This document shows, one piece after another, positions 25,408-35,609 of a stretch of 64,000 nucleotides of DNA. Numbering within the stretch: the stretch's first letter is position 1; every line of letters starts with the position of its first letter. The stretch is from Grammothele lineata (lineage: Eukaryota > Basidiomycota > Agaricomycetes > Polyporales > Polyporaceae). The stretch covers positions 788,857 through 852,856 of the forward strand of contig NDFF03000367.1 of NCBI GenBank assembly GCA_002150815.3. The letters run 5' to 3'. The notes under the pieces are model-generated. The model made no database searches. It was given only the letters and a program-made list of their open reading frames with translations, and was not told where the DNA came from. The position numbers and the translations under genes were made by a program.

Positions 25408-28212
25408 ATGCTCGCCCTCGCATCGTCCTCCAGGACCGCGACGCGGTCCCTCCAGCGGCTGGCCGCCGGCATGGCCACCGCCGCCGAACCCATTGGCGCG
25501 ACCAAGGTCCCCATGTCCCGCCTCGAGCCCAACGCGTATATCAACTACCAGCGTATCGAGGATAACCTTGCCGTCGTCCGCGACAGGTGCGTTTTCGCTC
25601 GCGCGCTGTGCTTCCGGCTCGTTTCTCATGCTGCCTTCAAGGCTCAAGCGGCCACTGACGCTGTCCGAGAAGATTGTGTACGGTCACCTCGATGACCCAC
25701 ACCACCAGGACATCGAGCGCGGTGTCAGCTACCTCAAACTTCGCCCTGACGTATGTTTCTTGCCTCGCGCTCCTCCCCCTACCGTCTTCTGAACGTAATC
25801 TATTTTCTCCAGCGTGTTGCGTGCCAGGACGCTACGGCGCAGGTCGGTTCTTGCGCCAGCTATCTCCCACGTGAATTCGTCCTGACGTCATTCTTGCGCT
25901 CACTAGATGGCCATCCTCCAATTCATGTCCGCGGGCATGGACACGGCCGCTGTGCCGACCACTGTTCACTGTGACCATCTTATCGAGGCTCAGGTCGGCG
26001 GTGTGAAGGACTTGGCGCGGGCCTGCGAGATCAACAAGGAGGTGTACGACTTTTTGGCTACCGCCACGGCCAAGGTAAAGCCTCGGACTTTCTTCCCGCT
26101 TCCGGTTTGACGCTAATCATGGACCTTCAGTACGGCCTCGGCTTCTGGAGACCTGGCTCTGGTATCATCCACCAGATTATCCTCGAGAACTATGCCTTCC
26201 CTGGTGGCCTCATGATTGGTACTGACTCGCATACTCCCAATGCCGGTGGTCTCGGCATGGTTGCTTGCGGTGTTGGTGGTGCTGATGCGGTCGACGTCAT
26301 GGCGGGTATCCCTTGGGAGCTCAAGTGCCCCAAGGTCATCCAGGTCAACCTCACTGGGAAGATCGGTGGCTGGACCACGCCCAAGGGTGAGTGAAGTGTC
26401 GTCTAGTGGATTACTCGTCGCTCAATACTTCATGTTAGACGTCATCCTCAAGGTTGCCGGCATCCTCACCGTTAAGGGCGGTACCGGCGCCATCGTCGAG
26501 TACACCGGTCCCGGTGTCGAGTCGCTCTCTTGCACGGGCATGGCGACCATCTGCAACATGGGTGCTGAGATTGGCGCGACGACTTCCCTCTTCCCCTTCA
26601 ACCACCGCATGACCGACTACCTCAATGCGACGAACCGTAGCGATATCGCTGGCTATGCTAAGCGCTTCGCGCACAACCTTCAAGCGGATAAGGGCGCAGA
26701 GTACGACCAGACCATCGAGATCGTGAGTACGCGCGAACCTTTGGACGCTACGTGAATGCTAACGTCGTAACACAGAACTTGTCTGAGCTCGAGCCGCACA
26801 TCAACGGCCCCTTCACTCCTGACCTTGCTACTCCTATTTCGCAGTTCGCCAAGGAGGTTGAGAAGAACGGTTGGCCCGCCGAGCTCAAGGTCGCACTTAT
26901 TGGTTCTTGCACGAACTCGTCATATGAGGACATGACTCGCTCCGCTTCCATTGCCGAGGAGGCGGCTAAGCACGGTCTTCAGACGAAGAGCAGGTTCACT
27001 ATCACCCCTGGTTCCGAGCAGGTTCGTGCAACCATCGCTCGCGACGGTGTCATCGAGACCTTTGAGAATGCCGGTGGTGTCGTTCTCGCGAACGCCTGCG
27101 GCCCCTGCATTGGTCAGTGGGATCGTCAGGACATCAAGAAGGGCGATGTCAACTCCATTATCACCTCCTACAACCGTAACTTCACTGGGCGTAACGACGC
27201 GAACCCTGCCACCCACGCGTTTGTCGCCTCTCCCGACATTGTGACTGCTATGGCCTTCGCCGGTGACCTCCGCTTTAACCCCGTCACCGACTCCCTCACC
27301 GGTACCGACGGGCAGCAGTTCAAGTTCTCCGACCCCTCTGGCTTCGAGCTCCCTCCTCGCGGCTACGACCCTGGCGAGAACACCTTCCAGCCTCCTCCCG
27401 AGGACCGTGCCTCTGTTCAGGTTGCGGTTAACCCCAAGTCTGAACGTCTCCAGCTTCTCAAGCCTTTCACCCCTTGGGATGGCAAGACGCCCACTGACCT
27501 CCCGGTCCTCATCAAGGTCAAGGGCAAGTGCAGTGAGTATATACCTGTTCAATCGCATCGATTTCAGTGTGCTAACGTATGTACCAGCGACCGATCACAT
27601 TTCCGCCGGTGGTCCTTGGCTCAAATACCGTGGTCACCTCGAGAACATCTCGCAAAACTGCCTCATTGGCGCGATCAACTCGGAGAATGGCGAGGCGAAC
27701 AAGGTCAAGAACCACATGACAGGAGAGTACGGTGGTGTTCCTCAGGTTGCTGCGCACTACCGCGACCACGACATCAAGTGGGTCGTCGTCGGTGACCACA
27801 ACTACGGTGAGGGTTCGTCGCGTGAGCACGCCGCGCTCGAGCCTCGCTTCCTCGGTGGTCTCGCGATCATCACCCGCTCGTTCGCTCGTATCCATGAGAC
27901 GAACCTCAAAAAGCAGGGTATGCTTGCCCTGACCTTTGCGAACCCCGACGACTACGACAAGGTCCGCCCATCGGACAAGGTTGACATCCTCGGCCTCGAG
28001 TCGTTCGCGCCAGGCAAGAACCTTACGTTGGTGCTCAAGCATGAGGACGGGTCGAAGGAGGAGATCTCGCTCGCGCACAGCTTCAACGAGGGACAGATTG
28101 AGTGGTTCAAGGCTGGCTCTGCGCTCAACCTGGTGCGTCACGTCGATGCCTCCGTTCCCACTTAATGCTGATTTATGGGTTGCAGATGGCTTCTAAGGCG
28201 AAGAAGAACTAG
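25408..28212 (+). CDS. ACO1: Aconitate hydratase, mitochondrial
   Basis: Aconitase interconverts citrate and isocitrate in the TCA cycle using a [4Fe-4S] cluster. The start (25408) gives an Arg/Ser/Ala-rich presequence ([19 protein letters not shown]) typical of mitochondrial import. Hallmarks follow in order: [75 protein letters not shown], and [19 protein letters not shown]. The cluster ligands are the Cys of SCTNSS and the two Cys of CGPC. Introns are short; one small exon (about 25814-25847) encodes [10 protein letters not shown]. The open frame of the long last exon runs to TAA at 28163, but splicing GTGCGT (after LNL) to the CAG near 28185 gives the family-typical end [11 protein letters not shown] with TAG at 28210-28212, which I prefer. 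No lesion was seen. Confidence 0.96.
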
Positions 28213-28443
28213 AGGGTTATGGTAGAGCTGGGCCGCGCGAGTAGATGGGACGTAGCATGCTTGACACGGACGGATTCCCTGCGCCGTAGCTTACCCTATC
28301 TCTATTCTCGTTGTAGGATCGTATTCGTCTTCACTTGTCTTAATGTTTTCTCTATCTCATGTAATGCACAATCTCCGCGGCAGCCTGGACCGCTCTGCGG
28401 TTGCTAGAGTGAACGAGTGCTTCTTTCGGATGGCAAGCTGTAG

Positions 28444-30525
28444 ATGATTGCGCTCGCACGCCTGTCCTCCGACCAGCCTTTAATCCGGAACACATACATT
28501 GGTTGTATGGTCTCTGCAGTGGCTTCGGTCTTCGTCCTCATCGCTGTGCTTTCCGCATATTTGATCTCGAGAACACTCCGGTCAGACGCCAAACTGAAAA
28601 GGATGCAGTCACGCGTGCAGAACGCGGCATACATTCTCGAGAACCAGGTCACTCACGCACGCCTACTACCTACCCCCTCGAAACATGCCTTCTCATACCC
28701 TACGCTGGCCCTCCTCCTCTCTCTTGACGCGCTCGAGTCGTATGAGCTCGATCTCGTGTATGGACGACTCTTTGGCTATGGTGGTACATCCTGGCGTGTC
28801 ACTGGCTTGCGGAGCGCGGCGTACCTCCTTCCGGACGTTCCAGGGAAGCGGCAAGGCATCAAGGACAAGCTGAAGGAGGTCATTAGGAGGTCTGGCTATG
28901 ATGGCGATGCAATGGGGAAGGCATGGATGTTGACCATGCCGAGTTATATGGGGTACGAGGGTATCAATCCCCTCACGGTGCACTATTGCTATGAGGGTGC
29001 CGAGGAGAGATTGGGTTGGGTGATTTTGGAGGTGCGCTGGCGATATCTCTTGGAAAGGGGAGCATATACTCATGTCCAGGCTATGGCAAAGTAGATTCAC
29101 AACACGTTCGGCGAGAAACATGTGTATGTGCTCCGTCCAGGCAAGGGCGAAGACGAGGAAAGTGAGCGACCGCTTGGGTGCGTTCTCCAATCATCTCTGC
29201 TTTATCTGTGTCATCTCATGCGACTACATGACGCATTGCGTAGGTACGACTATCAGTGGACGTTTGCGCGGGATTTCCACGTCTCCCCCTTTAACGACCG
29301 CCTCGGCCACTACACCATTTCCGTCACGGCTCCGCTCCCGCCATGCTCTCCCCTTCTGTCATCCACTCCCCCGAAGCCGAAAATTCGAATTCATCTCCAT
29401 GCTGCTTCCGAATCGCGCGGGAACGCAGAGGCCGCCCCGCGTCTTCCGTCTGTTGCGGACTCAGAGTCGGACTCGCTCCCGCCAGAATTGGACGCCAGCC
29501 GTCTCAATGGGGATCCTACTCCTTCTCAGGCACATCAACATTCTGTGGATGTGGACATGGGCAAACACAGACGCGGACAACTCAAGCTCACAGCGACGCA
29601 AACCACCCGACGCGCCGTGCCTCTAACCTCACGGAACCTACTGGGAGCGCTTGCAGCGCACCCGTTCGCGCTCTTCTTGTCGTTCGCGAGGATCCTCTAC
29701 CACGCATGGATCCTTCACTACGTGAAGAAGCTCGACGTGTTCCCACGACCGGACCCGAAGCCCGCTGTACCAGGGTGGGGCGCTACGAACGGACCTCCGG
29801 AAGACGTTCATGGCGGCGTCGGCTGGCAAGACGAGGGCGCCCTGGAAGCGTATGCTCGCCGGCGGGTCGCTGTCTTCCTCGCACGCAGGGCCATCGACCT
29901 TCAATTGCCCATCCGACTTGTAGCAGCCGACCCGTCTGTTCCGCTCATGATCTTTCCACCCGACCACCAGAGCCATTCCAACACGGCTGGAGAGGCGAAG
30001 GGCGGGGATACTATGCCGCAGGACGAGCCAGCGGAGCAGTCGCAAGAGCTGGTTGTGTACTATGCCTCACCAAGATTCTTCACCACGCTTCTAGCTGCGC
30101 CCTCCGCGGCGCACGCGCAGCTTGTCGCGGAGGCGGAGGGTCTCGTCCGGTTGAGCTCGCGGGAGGCTTTCCATCGCGTATTCGTGGACGACGTGTCACC
30201 CGACACTAACGGCAACAGCAGGTCGGCCAAATCGCTCGGCCAAGCTGTACGCGTGGCCCTTCTGCCGGAGGCATTCGTCCGTGCGGGAACGCAATCCGCA
30301 CCCGCGAAGCTCAACGGTGAAGAAGTGCCGGCGCGGCATCCTCTGGACAACGATTCGGAAATCATGAACGTACTCGCCGTTTGCGCGTTACATGCGATGG
30401 ATCGCCTGGAGCAGGTCATATTCACCGTAGTCAAGGCGCGGTTCGTGCCCGGACTGGAGCCGTGGCGGCGCTGGGACCGAGCTGCAAAGTTCTTCGAGGA
30501 TCAAGGTCTTCAGGGTCGATTTTGA
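28444..30525 (+). CDS. DUF1365 domain protein with N-terminal membrane anchor
   Basis: DUF1365 proteins are widespread and uncharacterised; in bacteria they often sit beside cyclopropane-fatty-acid-synthase-like genes, which hints at lipid chemistry. Here residues about 18-42 form a hydrophobic anchor (GCMVSAVASVFVLIAVLSAYL). The domain follows with AFSYPTLALLLSLDALE, MPSYMGYEGINPLTVHYCY, IHNTFGEKHVYVL and YDYQWTFARDFHVSPFNDR. Splicing out GTGCGC...GTAG (about 29033-29094) joins GWVILE to IHNTFGE. A second intron (about 29179-29244) joins ERPLG to YDYQW. The protein then carries an acidic/Ser-rich insert (about 29400-29560), a stretch RNLLGALAAHPFALFLSFAR, and an Arg-rich tail. No neighbour suggests a pathway. 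Confidence 0.85.
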
Positions 30526-30707
30526 ATAGAGGGAAATTTGGATAGGTGGACAGTTCTTGGTATCTTGTCAGTGCGGTGTGTCGCATCGTCTCATTACATA
30601 ACTGTTGTATTGCCTACGGGATCTGTGGAACAACAACTGAAGATGACACACCAACGCTGTACTCCCATCACTACGGATGGATCTTACAAAGTTAACCCCT
30701 TTTGACT

Positions 30708-31392
30708 TCAATCTGTGAAGAGACCGCCCTCCTGCTGCCGCCGCGTCTCAGCCTGGCTGTCCGACGGGTGCTTCTCTCTGAGCGTGCCGTCGCGGACATT
30801 CACGCGCTCGCCGCCGCGGATCTGAGTGAGTTCGTCGCGCCAGCCAGCGAACTTGCGGACGAGGGCGTCCTCGTTGGAGGAAGAGCCCGCAGCGCATTTC
30901 TCGGCTTGGACTTTGTCAATGACTTCTGAGAGGGCGTGGTCGAGGCGAGAGAAGGCTTCGGAGAGGACAAAGGGGTTTCCGAGCATGTCGGCGCCGTGAG
31001 GCTGAGTACCGCCGCCGGTGCCAGGGACGGATTCGGGGGGAGCGGCTGGGGAAATGCGGGGTGAACGCGTAAGAACGTCTGGGGAAACCGGGCGCGGACA
31101 GTGGGAGAATGGTAGTGTGAACGACAGGGACTACCTACCCTTTGGATCAGAATGTGGGAAGAACTGCAATGAGTAGAATCAACGACCAGTACCCGGCATG
31201 GATAAGTAGTGACCATGAGAGCGCTCACCTGGCCGGGATTCTCCTTGGATGGGGAGGGGGGAAGGCCCGATGGGCTTTGGCCGGGAAACTTGGAATCGGC
31301 TAGAGAAAACAGGAGCTGAGATGAGCGGCTGCGAGGTGGCCGTAGTTTGCACGACCTGGGCACGCGGGAGACTTACCACCTGCGAGAGACAT
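30708..31392 (-). CDS. Small hypothetical protein with helical segment
   Basis: I do not recognise the family. Splicing three introns joins MSLAGADSKFPGQSPSG to SPSKENPGQFFPHSDPKG, then to PPESVPGTGGGTQPHGAD, then to a likely helical part (NPFVLSEAFSRLDHALSEVI, VRKFAGWRDELTQI) and a charged tail ending QQEGGLFTD. The whole is about 150 residues. Support comes from the consistent frame across four exons with GT-AG junctions (for example GTGAGC near 31229 to CAG near 31166) and the stop at 30708-30710. It is convergent with the DUF1365 gene (stop at 30525). The start at 31392 is the first ATG that fits. It could be a small subunit of a larger complex, but nothing shows which. Confidence 0.6.
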
Positions 31393-32522
31393 GGTGGCAG
31401 AAAGTATATGCGCACACTCTTGTGCTGCTTGAAACCTGGATAGAGGGACGAATGGGGAGAGGGAACTGAGGCCGGGAGGACGGGTCAGCACGACGAGGAT
31501 GCGGGGAGGTGGAGATGGACATGACATCATACTACGGTACGCCCATACTCCCTACTTGCATCACACACCGCCACCATCCAGATCGGGTTCTATCGAGCCC
31601 ATATGAATGTTCGCGGAGAGGTTGGGAGAGGTTATCGTAGGAATTGAACAATGGAGAGGGACGTCCACACAGGTCGGGCACAGGCGTGGCGAAGAGCGGT
31701 GGCGGCGCCCGACCACATCAAAGAGAACGACTCCATTGGGTAGTAAAGAGATAATATATAACACTCGGTCGTACATCCTGCGACAACCTTCGGTAGTGCC
31801 GGCAAATGGCGGGCAATTGGAGGAAAGAAGTTACAAGGATGACGACGGTCCCTGGAGCTGCTATCAGGAATATAATACACCGAAGCCGACCAGTGTCGAG
31901 GGTCTGAGCCCGGCACGCGAAGCGTCTACTTTCCCCGTGCACTGGAGTTCAGAGTTTGTTACAATGTTGGCCGTGTTGCCCGACGACTATGGGAGAGAAG
32001 CGAGAAAGTGCGACTGCCACATGACGATCCGGGCTGTTTGCGTGGGGGTGGCGATTGCAAACGGCCGGTTAGGTCGGGGAAATCGAGGAAGTCAACGCTT
32101 GATGAGGAAGACCGGGCGGTATGCGCGTAAGCAGGCCTTGGTTATTTCCGAATTTGATGGGATAAATGTAGTCAGGAGGCTACAGTAGCTTCGAAAGGTA
32201 GCCGGGATCGCAGGCGGCGGGGCAGGGTGAACCCACATGGGCGCCTGTCTGGGCCGCCGGAACTTGAAGAGCTGGTTGAGGAAGAAGACGCCAAAGGAAC
32301 GCTAAAGATTGCAGACGAGCGACGCCGAGGCGGGATTTGCATTTCGACTTGTGTAACGCACAGCCGCGTGAGCGATCAAGATTAATATTCAAACGCGTTG
32401 GTCAGGCCTCCGCTGAGCGCGGCTCACGACAATACTTGATACTTCGCTCTCGCCAGCCTTCTCCCGCGTCCTCAACCTCACGTCGCCCATCCTCTCAAAC
32501 GGTACTCGAGCTCTTTTTCTCC
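31393..32522. other. Intergenic region before the Zn2Cys6 gene
   Basis: About 1.1 kb between divergent starts. An open frame of 193 codons exists (31607-32188 +), but it has no recognisable domain and no splice or start support, so I do not call it. The last 100 bases before 32523 are pyrimidine-rich. Nothing else was seen. Confidence 0.45.
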
Positions 32523-35473
32523 ATGGCTGCTGTCTCCGCCGAACCGGACTCAGAGCCATCTTCCTCCACCGGCAAGACTAAGCAGACCCGTCGGCGACAA
32601 CGACTAAGCTGTGTCGAGTGCACGCGTCGCCGTCAGGTTCGTTCCTTCTCGCTCTGCTATCCGCTATGTCCTCCTAGGGCGCTGCCGCGACCCCGGTCTG
32701 CTATCGACGACCGCTTTCGCTGATTGTCTTTCTCCTTGGCAGAAATGCGACCGCCAAGTTCCCTGCGGTCTCTGTGTCTCGCGTGGCATTCCCCACCTCT
32801 GCAGATGGGAACCCATTGTCGCCAGACCTTCCCCCCAGCGCCCTCCAGATGGTGCACCCACAACTGCTCACCAGAGCACCATCGCCGCGCTCATGGCCCG
32901 CATTGCTCAACTAGAGCAGGTCATCCAGCGTCAGAAAGATCTCATCCCTCATCCCCCAGATCGCTCCCCCTCTCCAACTAGCTCCTTCAATGGCCCATCA
33001 GTCCTTCCCGACGATTTCAGGGACACAGATGCCGCTGAAGAGGACAGTGCTGACCATCCATCCAATGCACCCGGTGGTTGCGGCCCAGCCCCTAGTCCTC
33101 CCTCAGACGCATCTTCCCCCGACGACCACCAATACGAATCGGACGTCCAGCTCGCGGCCGTTCAGATGGCACAGCTCACGCTGGCCCCATCCAATGAATA
33201 CATTGGCGGAGGCACGGTCATATGTGCCATTCATAAAGTGCGTCCCGTTGTCAACCTCGCTCTCAATCAGTTGCTGATGCGCGCGTCCAATGCTTCTATA
33301 GCTCGGGAATATCAACACCCCCCGTTTTCCCCACAGCGGCCCCGGCGCAGCCCCTCTCAGTAACCCTCTGCGACCCGGTAATAACCCCCTGTCAGAGCCC
33401 ATACGTCAGCTCGTCGCTAGTCTCCCCCCGCGTTCAGTATGCGAAACACTCGTCGATGCATATTTCACAGATCGTAATTGGGCTTTCGGCATCCCTGAGC
33501 GCTGGTTCAAAAGGTCGTGTCAGCAGATGTGGGCTCATCTAGACCTCCGCTGTCTAGGGAACGCCTGCCATGCAGCGGGTGGCTGCCCTCGTTGTACTCG
33601 GGAAGTTAACCCGCACTGGCTTCTCCTTTTGTTTTCGGCTCTCGCCCTGGCTCCTCGTCGGCTCGTGGGTTCTGCAGCGGAAACGTACTTCTGGAAAGCG
33701 ATGGATGCCAGACGGCTCATCGAGGACGTCATGATGTGCTCTCCCGCGTATTCGTGGGCCCCGACTCAGAGCGTGGTTCATGGGGTCACGCTTAGTTGCA
33801 TCGCGACAGGGCTTTATTGTTGCTATCTGGCCGACCACGGGCGAGTCAGCGACGCGTGGAAGCTGAGCGGCGTGTCCATCCGCAACGCACAAGCAGTCGG
33901 CCTCCATCGAGATCCAGGGTGGCAGAAGTGGGAGGGTATGGACAAGGTGGAGCGGGAGCTTCGCTTGCTGGGGTGGTGGTATCTTGCCGCAAATGACAGG
34001 TGAGCTTCTTCGAGCAAGTTCAGGGCGGCGCTAATTCGGTCTCTGGGTTCAGAATCTATTCACTCATCCTAGGACGGCCACCGATGGCGTCGTATGGTTC
34101 CTTTGACGTTAGATTGGTGCCCGGGGTGGTCCACGGTGACGGCTCGGAAAACCTCTTCGTCCACTATCAGCAATCTTTTATCATCCTCATGGAACTGCTC
34201 GACGACACCATTAAGGTTGAAGGCTCTCTCGTCATTCGTGATCGTGTAGATACTGACATTGGCGTTTCAGTGCATACATGTGGAGACTCCCCCGTATGCG
34301 ACCGCCCTCGAGGTCGAAAAGAAATTCCTCTGCTGGTTTTCTAAACTTGACCCCTCACTGAATTGGCGTATCCCTCATCCGCCGTCCACCCATCCTACAT
34401 GGATCGAGCGGAGCAGGGCCTTCCAGAGACATACTTGTGCCGCTTACTGGCTTGGAGGCCTTATGAATCTTCACCGCCCATATTCCCTCCAAGCAACTCC
34501 TGTCGTAAGCCGCAGCCAGTCGACCTCCGCCGATACTCACCCCGCCGCTTCCGGTTCCAAGTCGAAGTCTCGTTCGACCTCTCCTGCCGATGCTGCTTCT
34601 TCATCTCCACATTCTTCCTCCGATCTTCCCAACGCCCGCGAGCGTTGTATAGAACTTGCGACTGAGCTTCTAACGGTCTTGTGTGATGCCCACGACGAAG
34701 CCGAATCTCTCGACCCGGCTCCTCACGTGCCCAGCCTCGTCTTTCACTATCCGTATTTCGTATTCGATGCGGCCGTCGCATTGGCCGGTGGGCTTGCCCA
34801 AGAGCCGCCTCATCCGCGCTCAAGGGAGCTCCTCAAACTCATCGACCGTGGCATCGCAATGCTTGAGGCCTCCCGGGACTCCAATGTCGGATTTATTGAT
34901 GGCGAAGCCGGCACAGCGAGCAGGGGCATCACAATCCTCGCGGCATTGCGCAAGTCTGGGAGGTGGGACGAGCGATTCGGAGATGGAACTTCTCAGAGCC
35001 AACAACAGGAGGTCGCGAACAGCGGGCCTTCGGACGCGTTTGGATTCTCGATGCCGTACGGGGGCAGCGCGTCTTTCCCTGCGGAATCGCTCAAGCGAGG
35101 CACCGGCGGCGAGCTCAACTCGCAGCTCCCCTCTTTGGCGTCGTTGCCGTTCCTGCCTGACTTGCGGCCATCACCCTTCGTGGCCGACTCGCTCGGCACC
35201 GCTCAATCGCAGATGCAACGCTCGTCCGACGGGTCATCGGGGTCATCGCTCGACACGTTCAGGGACGTGAACGGGTTCAACTTGGGGGCGTTCATGGGTA
35301 CTCCCGCGCCCGAGTTCGGGATGCCGGGGCCGGGGATGGAGATGGCGCGGACGGAAGGAGGCGCGCTACAGACACAGATGGTCGTGCCGTTCGACATGCT
35401 GCAGCATAGCGATAGCTTCGACATCGACTGGGCGTCGATCATGGGCAGCGCCGGCTGGACAGGCTCAGGGTGA
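32523..35473 (+). CDS. Zn2Cys6 fungal-specific transcription factor
   Basis: This is a nuclear DNA-binding regulator of the Gal4 type. The zinc cluster is split by an intron (about 32637-32742): CVECTRRRQ joins KCDRQVPCGLCVSRG, and the last Cys is in HLCRW, giving six cysteines in C-x2-C-x6-C-x5-C-x2-C-x8-C. A coiled coil follows (LMARIAQLEQVIQRQKDL), then acidic/Pro-Ser linker. The middle homology region (about 33500-34350) has PERWFKRS, YLADHGRVSDAWKLSGVSIR, GLHRDPGWQKW, ERELRLLGWWYL and LGRPPMASY. The C-terminus is Ser/Gly/Met-rich and ends with an acidic patch (DSFDIDWASIMG) that could be an activation domain. It is tail-to-tail with the alcohol oxidase gene, 136 bases away. Whether it controls that gene is unknown. 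Confidence 0.92.
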
Positions 35474-35609
35474 CCGGCTGCTTTGGGTATGGGCATTGTT
35501 TCGTCTCAGGCACTGATACTCTCGTGTTTCGGAAGCCATTAGTAGTGTACATGGTGTGTATGTTGTTATGACGCTGTTTGGGCTTGTTATACCACTTCCA
35601 ATCCTCAAA

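Noticed and set aside
26920..27558. 212-codon minus-strand open frame
   Set aside because: It is antisense to the aconitase exon with the CGPC cluster ligands.
31607..32188. 193-codon open frame
   Set aside because: It has no domain, splice signal or start context; long frames occur by chance in this GC-rich DNA.
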